Shown: positions 17,100 through 25,853 of the stretch, in pieces
Position numbering within the stretch: position 1 is the first letter of the stretch
Layout of the letters: the number at the start of each line of letters is the position of its first letter
From: Micropruina sp.
GTDB taxonomy: Bacteria; Actinomycetota; Actinomycetes; Propionibacteriales; Propionibacteriaceae
Assembly: GCA_016711205.1 (NCBI GenBank)
Contig: JADJTM010000001.1
Location: 186,001 to 250,000, forward strand
Direction of reading: 5' to 3'
DNA length: 64,000 bases
Position numbers and translations under genes: made by a program
The notes under the pieces: model-generated
The model's database searches: none
Seen by the model: the letters and a program-made list of their open reading frames with translations, nothing else
What the model was told of the DNA's origin: nothing

Positions 17100-17930
17100 T
17101 TACTTGGCTTCGCCGGTGGTGCCTGCCGGACGGCTGAACGCGGGGCCCGACTTCAGTGTGGCGTCCAGCCAGTCGCCGAGCATGGTGTTCGACAGGGCCA
17201 GCTGGGTCGAGCGCGAGATCGAGCCCTTGTCACAGCCGAGGCCGAAGAACGAGGACGAGTCCAGGAAGCCGCAGTGGTAGCCGCCGTTGATCGACACCCA
17301 GGTGGCCGGAGATGGTTTGGCGTCGTACATGGCGCGCGTGGTGGCGGGCTTGACCACTTGGTCGGACGAGCCCACCGCGAGCAGGGCGGGAGCGGCGATC
17401 GTCCGGGCGGCGGAGACCGCGGACGGGTTCGTCTCGGCGGCAGCCAGCACGGCGACGGTGTCGATGCCGTGGTTGGCCGCCGCCGCGAGCAGGGCTGCGC
17501 CGCCGCCCATCGAGTGGCCCAGCGCCGCGTCCTTGGTCGGGTGCGCGTTCGGCTGGGTGGCGTGCGCCCAGGCGATCGCGGCGTCGAGATCCTTCGCGAG
17601 GGCCGAGTGGCTGGGCAGCAGGCCGGTCTGGCTGGTCGGCGCGATCACCACGTAGCCGCGGGCGGCGAGGGCACGCAGCGTGGAGTCGTAGCGGCTCGGC
17701 GCCTGCGTGAAGCCGTGCCCGAAGGCGACCACCGGGTAGGCGCCCGGCGCGGACCCGACGGGTTGAACGAGCAGCGCCCTGAACGAACGTCCCTGGCTCG
17801 ACACGCTGACGGTGGTGCTGGTGACGGCGAGACCGCTCACAGCCGCTGCCCGGGTGGCGGGACTCAGGACGGTAAGAGCGCTGAGCAGGGCGATGAGCAG
17901 GGCGATGGCGACGATGCGGGCACGAGTCAT
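17100..17930 (-). CDS. Secreted alpha/beta hydrolase
   Basis: 276-aa exported hydrolase. ATG 17930 begins a Sec signal peptide ([20 protein letters not shown], cleavage probably near residue 29 after TRAAA); the frame is open 11 codons further up but that adds no signal. The nucleophile elbow is [12 protein letters not shown] with serine near 140, the oxyanion stretch is [10 protein letters not shown], and the histidine is in GGYHCGFLD. Two cysteines near the end (YHCGFL and FGLGCDKG) could form a disulfide. The organisation resembles dienelactone-hydrolase, chlorophyllase and polyester-hydrolase relatives. Substrate unknown. Confidence 0.87.
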   Translation of the reverse strand: MTRARIVAIALLIALLSALTVLSPATRAAAVSGLAVTSTTVSVSSQGRSFRALLVQPVGSAPGAYPVVAFGHGFTQAPSRYDSTLRALAARGYVVIAPTSQTGLLPSHSALAKDLDAAIAWAHATQPNAHPTKDAALGHSMGGGAALLAAAANHGIDTVAVLAAAETNPSAVSAARTIAAPALLAVGSSDQVVKPATTRAMYDAKPSPATWVSINGGYHCGFLDSSSFFGLGCDKGSISRSTQLALSNTMLGDWLDATLKSGPAFSRPAGTTGEAK

Positions 17931-17984
17931 GGCGGCAGCGTAGAGGCTCGATCGGCCGCACAAAAGGTGTCGAGCGTCGTCCTT

Positions 17985-18914
17985 TCAGGCCACGTCGATC
18001 ACGATCTTGCCGCGGGTGTGGCCCTCGCGGCTGAGGGCGAAGGCGGCCGGCACGTCGTCCAGCCCGAAGGTTGCGGCCACCTCCACCTCGACGGCACCGG
18101 ATTGGGCCAGGTCGGCGAGCGCGGCCAGATCGTCCGCGTGTGGGTGCACCCACATCCACTGGCCGCCGGCGCCCAGCACCGCGGGATCCGCGATGGACGC
18201 ATGCACACCGCCGTCGGCGAGCACGGCCAGGGTGGGCTGCAGCACGCCGCCGACGAAGTCGGCCACGAGGTCGACGCCGTCCGGCGCGAGGGCGCGCACC
18301 CGGTCGGCGAGGCCGTCCCCGTAACGGACCGGCTCGGCGCCCAGGCCGCGCAGATACTCGTGGTTGCCCTCGGACGCCGTCGCGATCACCCGCCCGCCCG
18401 CTGCCGCCGCGATCTGGACGCCGATCGAACCGACCCCGCCGGCGCCGCCGTGAATGAGCACGGTGCGTCCCTGCGCCAGACCGAGCCGGTGCAGCACCTG
18501 GTAGGCGGTGAGGCCGGCCAGCGGCAGCCCGGCCGCCTGCTGCCAGCTCAACCGGGCCGGCTTGCGCGCCAGGCAACGGCGGGGGACCGACACGAACTCG
18601 GCGAACGTGCCGGCGTGCACCCAGTCTTTGCGGGCGTAGCCGATGACCTCGTCACCGACCGCGTACTCGCTGACGTCGATGCCGACCTGCTCGACGACTC
18701 CGGCCAGGTCCCAGCCCGGAATCACCGGAAACTGGGTCTCCATGATCGCCTCCAGGCCGCCGGCCAGCACCTTCCAGTCGACCGGGTTCACCCCAGCCGC
18801 CCTGACCCGAACCAGCACCTCGCCCGGTGCCACCTTGGGCATGGGTTGCTGGGTCACCGCCAAAGCGGAGTCGTCGCCGAACTGGTCATAGCTCACTGCA
18901 CGCATCGTCGTCAT
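17985..18914 (-). CDS. NADP-dependent quinone-oxidoreductase-like MDR enzyme
   Basis: 309-aa zinc-free medium-chain dehydrogenase/reductase. The N-terminal catalytic domain has VRVRAAGVNPVDWKVLAGG and PVIPGWDLAGVVEQVG. The Rossmann fold has VLIHGGAGGVGSIGVQIA (about 150-167). It ends with AFALSREGHTRGKIVIDV, the usual family tail. The cysteines that bind structural zinc in alcohol dehydrogenases are absent. Such enzymes reduce quinones or enones with NADPH. Start ATG 18914 or 18905 (nine bases apart). No clear functional link with the flanking hydrolase or VIT genes. Confidence 0.9.
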   Translation of the reverse strand: MTTMRAVSYDQFGDDSALAVTQQPMPKVAPGEVLVRVRAAGVNPVDWKVLAGGLEAIMETQFPVIPGWDLAGVVEQVGIDVSEYAVGDEVIGYARKDWVHAGTFAEFVSVPRRCLARKPARLSWQQAAGLPLAGLTAYQVLHRLGLAQGRTVLIHGGAGGVGSIGVQIAAAAGGRVIATASEGNHEYLRGLGAEPVRYGDGLADRVRALAPDGVDLVADFVGGVLQPTLAVLADGGVHASIADPAVLGAGGQWMWVHPHADDLAALADLAQSGAVEVEVAATFGLDDVPAAFALSREGHTRGKIVIDVA

Positions 18915-19046
18915 GCCCCGTGCAACCCGGCGGTGCCGCGAAGGATTCCCATTGCTCAGGTTCGCTCGACAGTATTCAGCGGAGGATGCCGCGCCACGTG
19001 GGGGTGCCGGTTGCGCACCGGCGGCAGCAGCAGCGGTGCACGGGAC

Positions 19047-19217
19047 GCGACTTTGTTGTGCTTATGGAGTGGCATCGCGAGGCGTGGGGGGAGCCGGATC
19101 GGCACGGCGCCATCTTGTGGTTGATATGAATACCGCCGGGGGGTATCCACATCAACCACAAAGTTGCGCGGGCGGGTCGCCGGCCCCAGTACCCGCGTGA
19201 TATCCACCACAAAGTGG
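19047..19217. repeat. Four copies of an ACTTTGTGGTTGAT motif in a 412-bp gene-free gap
   Basis: Copies lie at about 19047 and 19112 on the plus strand and about 19166 and 19217 on the minus strand. The middle two form an imperfect inverted repeat (arms 19115-19134 and 19142-19161, 18 of 20 paired). The gap from 18915 to 19327 contains no convincing gene. The motif is less GC-rich than its surroundings. Role unknown: protein-binding array or remnant of a small mobile repeat. Confidence 0.5.
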
Positions 19218-19327
19218 CGGTTGGGCCTGCGCGCGCAGGGAGGATGCACTCTGGCCGACGGGATGGCCCAGGCGTACCAAATCGGCTGAAGACCGATCAC
19301 CCGCATCGGGCTCCGAGGGGCGCCTCG

Positions 19328-20020
19328 TCACAACAGAGCGGATCCCACCAGGTAGCTGGCCCCGAGTGCCGCCAGACCGATGAACACCGAACGCAGCAGG
19401 GTCTGCCAGATGCGGGTCTGACCCAGCTTGGCCATCACCACCGAGGTGAGGGCCAGAGCGATGGCCGCGGCCATCACGGCGTACTCGTCGCGCCACTCAC
19501 CGCTCACCACAACCGAGATCGCGATCGGGACCGATGCCCCGAGCAGAAAGCCCAGCCCCGCCCACACGGCGCTGACGATCGCACCGGCCACCGTCGTCCG
19601 TTCGTCGAAGCCCTCGATCTCGAGGTGCGCAGCCAGACTGTCGGCAGCGGTCAGGTCCTCGGCGACCAGGCGGGCGGTGGTGGCCGACACGCCCTTGCCC
19701 TCGTAGTACTCGGCCAGTTCCGCGATCTGCTCCTGCGGTGCGAGTTCCGAGCGGCGCAGCTCTTCGGCCGCGACCAGTTGCTCGGCGTCCCGATCGGCGA
19801 GGGCCGCGGTGAGCTCGACGCACACGATCGACAGCGCGCCGGCCAGGGCGGCCAGCAGAATGATCGGCGACAGCAGGTTCTGGATCTGATCGCCGCCGTA
19901 CAGACCCTGGCTGAAGCCCGAGATGGCGAGAATGCCGTCGTTGACGTGCTGAACCTGGGCACGCGCGCTCGCCGGATCGATGCGCAACCCGAGCCGTCGC
20001 CGCCAATCACCTGACCACAC
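19328..20020 (-). CDS. VIT1/CCC1-family transporter, paralogue 2
   Basis: 230-aa paralogue of the protein at 16372-17067, with the same architecture: [20 protein letters not shown] at the first segment, a charged helical hairpin (ELRRSELAPQEQIAELAEYY), ASVPIAISVVVSGEWRDEYA, and the C-terminus GASYLVGSALL. The GTG at 20020 gives an N-terminus aligned with the paralogue ([15 protein letters not shown]). The two genes are collinear and about 3 kb apart, consistent with duplication followed by insertion or retention of the two intervening genes. Predicted iron or manganese handling. Confidence 0.87.
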   Translation of the reverse strand: MWSGDWRRRLGLRIDPASARAQVQHVNDGILAISGFSQGLYGGDQIQNLLSPIILLAALAGALSIVCVELTAALADRDAEQLVAAEELRRSELAPQEQIAELAEYYEGKGVSATTARLVAEDLTAADSLAAHLEIEGFDERTTVAGAIVSAVWAGLGFLLGASVPIAISVVVSGEWRDEYAVMAAAIALALTSVVMAKLGQTRIWQTLLRSVFIGLAALGASYLVGSALL

Positions 20021-20096
20021 GCCAGCAGTGTGCCACCCGATCCCGACTCAGCCCTTGAACGGGAACGGAAGCGTCCTCAGAAACCGTCGGCATCCC

Positions 20097-20183
20097 GACG
20101 GGGAAAGGAACCGTCCCCAATACCCGTTGTCCCCAATACCCGTCGGCATCCCGACGGGGAAAGGAACCGTCCCCAATACCCGT
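20097..20183. repeat. Hairpin repeat family 1, cluster A (40-bp period)
   Basis: Repeats with core AAAGGAACCGTCCCCAATA between complementary GACGGG and CCCGTC arms, period about 40 bp. A degenerate copy precedes at about 20056-20089. The 15-mer GTCCCCAATACCCGT occurs at 20113-20127 and again at 20129-20143 with one T between, which looks like an excision footprint. A third copy at 20169-20183 abuts the IS481-type element. Confidence 0.85.
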
Positions 20184-20773
20184 TGTCATGTCTCGGAGCT
20201 TCGTAGACAGTTCTGTCTCGGTGTCTTGTTGACGTTTGTGTCTCACTGGGGTCGGGTGGTCCGGGGGTGGATTGTGAGCACTTTGAAGCCGCCGGTGGGG
20301 ATCGTGCCGGGGTGGGGTACTGAGCCGAGGAGGACACCGTTGGTGTCGAAGATTTCGATGGTGGTGTGATCGAACAGGACGTGCATGGTTTGGCCGGCGA
20401 GTTTGGTGCTGACGTAGATCTTGGCGTGACAGATGTGGATGCGGCCGTTGGTGCCGACGGTTCGGTCGGCCCAGCGAGCGGCGTCGGGGTCGTCGGAGAC
20501 GGCGCGTTCGCCTTTCATGCGGCGGTGGATCCCGGGTGTGATCGGGCCTGGGGTGGGTCGCGGCGTGATGGGTGTGGCCAGTTCGTGGGTGGGTGGGCCG
20601 GGAGTGCTTTCGGTTTCGCTTGGTAGGACTCGGCGGGGTTTGATCGGGGTGGTCGAGGGCTTGGTGGGCGCGTTGGGTGTTGTAGTAGTCGTCGAACTCG
20701 TCGATGAGCTCAGTCAGTCGTTGGCTGGTCCGGATGGGCCGGTTGAGGTTCACCCCGAACCGTGGAGGGTTCC

Positions 20774-21717
20774 TCATGCCGCTTCTCGGTTGAGGGCGGC
20801 GGTTTCGTAGTTGATTGGGCTCATCATGTCAGCGCTGCTGTGCCGGCGGGTGTGGTTGTAGAAGCCGTAGCACCACTCGAGCACGGCAGCTTGGGCGTGT
20901 CGGGTGTCGGCGAACCGGTGCCGGGATAGCACTTCCCATTCCAGGCTGGAGAAGAACGCTTCGGCGGCGGCGTTGTCGAAGCAGGACCCGACCCGGCCCA
21001 TGGATTGCCGGATGCCCATTTTCCGGCACAGCTTGGTGAAGCTCTTGGCGGTGTAGGTGGAGCCCCGGTCGGTGTGAAAGATCACTTGTTGGGTCTGGTC
21101 TTCTCGCCAGATCGCCTTGCGGCCACCCAGGTGGCGACAGCCATCTTGATCGCGTCGCAGGCCAGCTGCGCGTCCGGATGCAGCCCGGTCGCCGCACCCA
21201 GCAGACGGCGGCTGAACAGGTCGATCACGGTGGCCAGATACAACTTGCCGTGATCGGTCGGGATCTCGGTGATGTCACCCACCCAGCGGCAGTTCGGCGC
21301 CTGCGCGGTGAAGTCGCGTTTGATCAGGTCGGGAAACTTCGGCGCGCTCAGATCCTGCTTGCTCAGCCCGTTGCGGCGTCTGATTCGCCTAGCCACCAAC
21401 TGTTGGCGGCGCATCGAATCGGCCACCGTCTTCTCGGAGATGGCCCAGCCGGCATCCCGCAGATCGTGCACCAGCCGCGGCGAGCCGTGCAGCCCACGAG
21501 CAGCGGTGAACGCGGTCTTCACCGCCGCATCCACCTCGGCGCGGCGTTTCGCCCGCTTCGTCGGCGGCCCGCCGGCCATGGCGCGCGGCCACCACTTGTA
21601 GAACCACGACACGCTCACCCCGAGCAGGGCACAGCACACCGCGACGGGCACCCGCCAGAAGGTCTTCTGGTCAGCGATGAAGCGTGCCACGCTCACTTCG
21701 TCGCCTCTTTCACCCAC
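20774..21717 (-). pseudogene. IS3-type transposase OrfB with a one-base frameshift
   Basis: OrfB supplies the DDE integrase core. The first part (21717 to about 21127) includes an HTH_21-like region (AARGLHGSPRLVHDLRDAGW) and the first aspartate in WVGDITEIPTDHGKLYLATV. The frame then breaks within a G run near 21127 (GGG where GGGG is expected). The second part resumes with IFHTDRGSTYTAKSFTKLC (second aspartate) and EAFFSSLEWEVLS (glutamate) and stops at 20774. All three catalytic residues exist but in two frames. It overlaps orfA by about 25 bp, where programmed frameshifting normally joins A and B. Confidence 0.88.
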
Positions 21718-21983
21718 AAGACCACGGAACGCTTGAGGACATCACGCTCCATCCGCAGCTCGGCGACCTCGGCCCGCAGCCGCCGCAGCTCCTCATAGTC
21801 GTCCTTGGCCAGCTCGCCGTGGCCTTCCCGGGCAGCCCGGGCCTGGTTCACCCAGTTCCCCAGCGTGCCCTCGTTCACCCCCAGATCCCGAGCCACCTGG
21901 GCGATCGGTTTCCTGGTCTCCTCGACGATCCGGACCGCTCCCTCACGGAACTCCGCGTCGTACTTCTTGCGATTCTCAGGCAT
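21693..21983 (-). CDS. IS3-type transposase OrfA
   Basis: 96-aa OrfA with a helix-turn-helix (KYDAEFREGAVRIVEETRKP, then VARDLGVNEGTLGNWVNQAR) and a leucine-zipper-like C-terminus (LRRLRAEVAELRMERDVLKR). It binds the element ends and dimerises; fused to OrfB by frameshifting it forms the transposase. Starts at ATG 21983, 46 bp inside the left end. Intact, but its OrfB partner is frameshifted. Confidence 0.93.
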   Translation of the reverse strand: MPENRKKYDAEFREGAVRIVEETRKPIAQVARDLGVNEGTLGNWVNQARAAREGHGELAKDDYEELRRLRAEVAELRMERDVLKRSVVLWVKEATK

Positions 21984-22982
21984 AGCAACCCCTTATAGCT
22001 GATGCCTCCACGATTCGGGGGGAACCTCAGGTGGGCGTCGAGGAACTGCTGAATGGTCTGATGGAGGCGTTCGTTCTTGCCTTGGGTGGTGGGCTTGCGT
22101 GGACGGCCGGTGATCGGTTCAACCCCAAGGTGTCGCAGGTACCGCTCGAGCTGGGTGATCTTGCCCTGACGGGACAGGTTGAATGCTGTGCCGTTGTCGG
22201 TCAGGAACCGGGCCGGGGCGCCGTGGCGGCCGATCGCTGCCGAGACGACCGTGATCGCTGCCTCTGCGGTCTCCGACCGGGCGACATGCGAGGCCAGGAT
22301 GAACCGTGAGTGGTCGTCCTCGACCTGCAACACGCACCGCTTCGATCCTGCCTCGTCATCGAGACCGACCTCGAAACCGTCGAGCTGCCAACAGCCGTTC
22401 GGGTCCGGATACCGGAACCGGCGGTAGGAGGCGCGGGGCCGTTTCGCCGGCTCAGGAGTGACCACCCCGTAGCGGGTGAAGATCCTCGCCAGGGTCGCCC
22501 GCGACGGCGGGGTGATGCCCCGGCGGCGCATCACGGCCGCCACCGACAACGGCCCATGGTCCCAGCCCTCCTTGCTCAGCTGGGCCCTCACCTGCAACGC
22601 GATCGCTTCCAGTTCCTGGCTGGTCTTGTGCGGGATCGTCTTCGCGACCGGCTGCCGAGCGGCCAAAGCGGCCAGCTTGCCGTCGGTCTTCGCCCGTGCC
22701 CGAACCTTGCAGAACTCAGCACGCGAAATCCCGTGCTCACGACAAAACCGAGTGACCTCACCCCGACGAGGCTGGTCAGTTAAGTTGATGATCAAGCGAC
22801 GAACACGCGCGTCGATACGGGCTGCCATGCCGACGACCCTCGCCACTCAGCGCACCCCGCCTGAGCCGATCGTCCACAAAGCTCCGAGACACAACCGTCA
22901 ACACAACCGTCCACGAAGGCCGAGACACAACCGTCCACGAAGCTGCGAGACACAACCGTCCACGAAGGTACGAGACTTCACA

Positions 22983-23070
22983 GTCCCCAATACCCGTCGG
23001 CATCCCGACGGGGAAAGGAACCGTCCCCAATACCCGTCGGCATCCCGGCGGGGAACGGAACCGTCCCCCG
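22983..23070. repeat. Hairpin repeat family 1, cluster B
   Basis: Continuation of cluster A on the other side of the IS481-type element: the target-duplication 15-mer, then two more 40-bp units, the last diverged (GGCGGGGAACGG). Ends 26 bp before the nucleoside hydrolase start, so it lies in that gene's promoter region. Confidence 0.83.
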
Positions 23071-23096
23071 AATCGCCTCAGCCAATAGAGTGCCCT

Positions 23097-24134
23097 GTGG
23101 CCGCACCCAGGATCCCGCTGATCGTCGACGTCGATACCGGTATCGACGACTCCCTCGCCCTGCTGTACCTGCTGGCCAGCCCCGAGGCTGAGCTGATCGG
23201 CATCACCTGCACCGCCGGCAACGTCAATGCCCGGCAGGTCGCCATCAACAACCTGGCCTGGCTCGAGCTCTGCAACGCCCCCGAAGTCGAGGTCGCCTTG
23301 GGTGCCGAGGTGCCGATCATCACCGCGTTGATGACCACCGAAGAGACGCACGGGCCCCAAGGCATCGGCTACGCCGAACTGCCCGCCCCGACCCGCCGGC
23401 TCTCGGCCCGCCACGCCATCGAGGTCTGGATCGACAACGCCCGCAGGCGTCCCAGTGAGATCACCGGCCTGATCACCGGGCCCCTCACCAACCTGGCCCT
23501 GGCGGTCAAGCTCGAACCCGAACTGCCCCGGCTGCTCAAGCGCATCGTGGTGATGGGTGGCGCCTTCAACCACCCCGGCAACACCACCCCCACCACCGAG
23601 TGGAACATCGCCGTCGACCCCGACGCCGCCAAGATCGTCTTCGATGCCTTCTCGGAGCTGCCGGACGACCGGCGTCCGGTGATCTGCGCCCTCGACGTCA
23701 CCGAGCGCATCGAGCTGCATCCGCACCACGTCGCCGAACTGGCCCGGGTCGCCGGCAGCACGCCGGACGAAGTGCTCCACCCCGACGACGAGCCGGGCAC
23801 GCGTTCGACCGCGTCCAACCGGGTGATCCGGCACCTCAGCGACGCCGTGCGCTTCTACATGGAGTTCCACCGCCGCTACGACCAGGGGTATCTCGCCCAC
23901 CTGCACGACCCGTTCGCCGCGGCCGTCGCGCTCGACCCGGGCTTGGCCACCCTTCGGCCCGCAACGGTTGACGTGGAGCTCGCCGGTACCCTCACCCGCG
24001 GCCAGACGGTCGCCGACTGGCGTGGCATGTGGGGACGACGGCCGAACGCTGACATCGTGGTCGACACGGATCCGGACGAGTTCTTTCGGCGCACGATCGA
24101 ACGGGTCGGAGCCCTGGCCCGAAGCCTGAACTGA
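23097..24134 (+). CDS. Inosine-uridine-preferring nucleoside hydrolase (IUNH family)
   Basis: 345-aa N-glycosidase that splits nucleosides into base and ribose. The Ca-binding aspartates are in IVDVDTGIDDSLAL (10-23), the ribose-binding region is VVMGGAFNHPGN followed by TEWNIAVDPDAA, and the catalytic-site histidine/aspartate pair is in HDPFAAAVAL. The GTG at 23097 is chosen because similarity starts there. A -10-like CAATAGAG six bases upstream and no ribosome site suggest a leaderless mRNA. It precedes a complete ECF transporter on the same strand by 118 bp, implying a nucleoside salvage operon. Base preference is unknown. Confidence 0.92.
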   Translation: MAAPRIPLIVDVDTGIDDSLALLYLLASPEAELIGITCTAGNVNARQVAINNLAWLELCNAPEVEVALGAEVPIITALMTTEETHGPQGIGYAELPAPTRRLSARHAIEVWIDNARRRPSEITGLITGPLTNLALAVKLEPELPRLLKRIVVMGGAFNHPGNTTPTTEWNIAVDPDAAKIVFDAFSELPDDRRPVICALDVTERIELHPHHVAELARVAGSTPDEVLHPDDEPGTRSTASNRVIRHLSDAVRFYMEFHRRYDQGYLAHLHDPFAAAVALDPGLATLRPATVDVELAGTLTRGQTVADWRGMWGRRPNADIVVDTDPDEFFRRTIERVGALARSLN

Positions 24135-24252
24135 ACCTCGGCGCGGGCGGCACGACAACTGAATCCGCGGCTGACAGTCGTAGTGTTCGCCGCACCCGTC
24201 CCACGTCCACGCCCCGTCGGCCAACGGCGACGACGTCGATCAGGAGAACACC

Positions 24253-25056
24253 ATGACCGCACGCAGCACCGACACCAACCGCTCCCGCAACCTCGCGCTG
24301 GTGGTCCTCGGCACCCTGATCGTGCTCGCCACGTACCTGTATCTGGTGATCACCCAACCCACCGAGCTGGCGCAGAGCAGTTCGGCGCCGGCCGGCCTGA
24401 TCGCCATGGCCGGCTACCTGATCGGTGCGGTGATGCTGGCTGCCGGGTCGATCCATCGGCTCTCGACCACCACCATCGCGATGGCTCCGGTGGCCATCGC
24501 ACTGAACATCGTGGTGGGCCAGCTGGTGGCCGTGCTCGGCCTGCCGGTCTACCTCGATTCGATCGGCACCGTGCTGGTCTCGGCGCTGGCCGGCCCCGCG
24601 GCGGGGGTGGTCACCGGCATTCTCACCAACGTGATCTGGGGCCTGACCCTGAATCCGGTACCGCTGCCGTTCGCCGTCGTGCAGGTGGTGATCGGGCTGA
24701 TGGCCGGCTACGCCGCGCGCCTGGGCGTGTTCCGCACCGTCTGGCTGCCCCCGATCGCCGGCGCGATCACCGGTGTGGTGGCGGCGATGATCTCGGCCCC
24801 GATCTCGGCGTTCATCTTCGGCGGCGCCACCGGCGGCGGCACCGGCGTGCTGGTCGGCATGTTCCAGGCCATGGGGCAGTCGCTGCTGGCGTCCACCACC
24901 CTGCAGGGACTGCTGTCCGATCCGCTCGACAAGTTGATCACGTTTACCGTGGTGTACCTGGTGCTCACCGCCCTGCCGGCCCGGTTCAAGCAGCGGTTCC
25001 CGTTCGTCCGCGAGTACCAGGTTTTCGGCACGAAGGTGCCCACGAGCAAGGCCTGA
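24253..25056 (+). CDS. ECF transporter substrate-binding (S) component
   Basis: 267-aa membrane protein, longer than the usual 180-200 aa S components because of two additional N-terminal hydrophobic segments. LALVVLGTLIVLATYLYLV and a second segment near 55-75 precede the ECF-like core: GLPVYLDSIGTVLVSALAGP, TNVIWGLTLNPVPLPF, GGATGGGTGVLVGMF. AGGAGA is eight bases before ATG 24253. The S component sets substrate specificity; with the nucleoside hydrolase upstream, a nucleoside or nucleobase is the best guess. Thiamine-precursor specificity cannot be excluded. Confidence 0.83.
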   Translation: MTARSTDTNRSRNLALVVLGTLIVLATYLYLVITQPTELAQSSSAPAGLIAMAGYLIGAVMLAAGSIHRLSTTTIAMAPVAIALNIVVGQLVAVLGLPVYLDSIGTVLVSALAGPAAGVVTGILTNVIWGLTLNPVPLPFAVVQVVIGLMAGYAARLGVFRTVWLPPIAGAITGVVAAMISAPISAFIFGGATGGGTGVLVGMFQAMGQSLLASTTLQGLLSDPLDKLITFTVVYLVLTALPARFKQRFPFVREYQVFGTKVPTSKA

Positions 25057-25063
25057 GCCGCGC

Positions 25064-25840
25064 GTGTCGTCCACTTTGTACGTCGAGCGGGCCTCGCCGA
25101 TCCATCGGCTCAACCCGGTCACCAAACTGGTGGCGCTGCTGTGCCTGCTGGTGGTGGTGTTCGCGATCCCGCAATGGTGGGCCAGCCTCGCGGTGCTGCT
25201 GCTGGTGATCGTGCCGGCCGCCATCAGCTCCGGGGTGGCAGCTCGGTTGGCCCGCAGCGCCGGCCAGTTGCTGCTGCCGATCCTGGTCGTGCTGGTGCTC
25301 GTGCAGGGCCTCACCTACCCGGGCGGCCGGACGGTGCTGTGGCAGTGGGGGCCGCTGGCGCTCACCACCGAGGGGCTGATGTTCGCCCTGACCATCGGCG
25401 CCCGCCTCGTCTGCCTGGTGCTGGCATCGGTGTTACTGGTGCTCACCACCCACCCAGGGGACCTGATGTCAGCGCTCACCGAGCAGGGCATGTCGCCCAA
25501 GTTCGCCTACATCATCAGCTCGACGCTGCAGCTGATCCCGTCGTTCCAGGCCCGCGCGACCAGCATTCTGCTCGCTCAGCAGGCCCGGGGGCTGACCGTG
25601 CCGAGCAATCCGCTGCGCCGTCTCGGGGTGCTGATGCCGCTGCTGGGGCCGCTGGTGCTGGGCATGTTCACCGACATCGAAGAGCGCTCGACGGCGATGG
25701 AGGCCCGCGGCTTCGGCTCCACCGCCAGGCGGACGACGCTGGTGCCGGTCCGCGACACCCGGGCGCAGCGGGTGGCGCGCTGGGTGATACCGGTGCTCGC
25801 GCTGGCGGCGATCCTGGTTTCGCTCCGGTGGATCGGCTGA
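25064..25840 (+). CDS. ecfT: ECF transporter transmembrane (T) component
   Basis: 258-aa EcfT/CbiQ-family membrane scaffold that couples the S component to the ATPases. Early residues show the family start (SPIHRLNPVTKLVALLCLL). The cytoplasmic coupling helices carry the Ala-Arg-Gly signatures: LLAQQARGLTVPS (about 167-178) and AMEARGFGSTARR (about 209-221). Four to five membrane segments. GTG start at 25064, seven bases after the S-component stop, so translation is coupled. Confidence 0.92.
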   Translation: MSSTLYVERASPIHRLNPVTKLVALLCLLVVVFAIPQWWASLAVLLLVIVPAAISSGVAARLARSAGQLLLPILVVLVLVQGLTYPGGRTVLWQWGPLALTTEGLMFALTIGARLVCLVLASVLLVLTTHPGDLMSALTEQGMSPKFAYIISSTLQLIPSFQARATSILLAQQARGLTVPSNPLRRLGVLMPLLGPLVLGMFTDIEERSTAMEARGFGSTARRTTLVPVRDTRAQRVARWVIPVLALAAILVSLRWIG

Positions 25841-25853
25841 GGTGGACGCCGCC

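Larger units (their letters stand above)
20744..22029 (-). mobile_element. IS3-type insertion sequence nested in the IS481-type transposase
   Basis: 1286 bp, bounded by inverted ends beginning TGAGGTTCACCCCGAACCG (20744) and TGAGGTTCCCCCCGAATCG (minus strand from 22029), about 22 of 25 matching. Both sides are flanked by GGT (20741-20743 and 22030-22032), the 3-bp target duplication typical of IS3 elements. It carries orfA and a frameshifted orfB on the minus strand. Confidence 0.92.
20243..22828 (-). pseudogene. IS481-type transposase, split and frameshifted
   Basis: From ATG 22828 the protein has an N-terminal HTH region (EVTRFCREHGISRAEFCKV) and an rve DDE core: WQLDGFEVGLDDE, FLTDNGTAF, GKNERLHQTIQQFLDAH. 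The IS3-type element interrupts it at 22030. Removing that element and one GGT restores FLDAHRPIRTSQRLTELIDE in frame. Downstream the frame shifts again near 20640, and the C-terminal domain (TNGRIHICHAKIYVSTKLAG) continues to the stop at 20243. Two lesions make it inactive. The intact reading across the excised junction shows the gene was whole when the inner element arrived. Confidence 0.88.
20184..22982 (-). mobile_element. IS481-type insertion sequence, interrupted by an IS3-type element
   Basis: Ends are TGTCATGTCTCGGAGCTTCG (plus strand, 20184) and TGTGAAGTCTCGTACCTTCG (minus strand, from 22982), an imperfect inverted repeat. Both ends abut the same 15-mer, GTCCCCAATACCCGT (20169-20183 and 22983-22997), read as the target duplication. 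Without the inner element it would be about 1.5 kb. The 22982 end carries three or four roughly 30-bp repeats of GAGACACAACCGTCCACGAAG, probable transposase-binding sites. The element sits inside the hairpin-repeat array. Confidence 0.88.

Noticed and set aside
18956..19306. 116-codon minus frame with FVVDI/FVVDV repeats
   Set aside because: The repeats arise from the four-copy DNA motif; no start signal or homology recognised.
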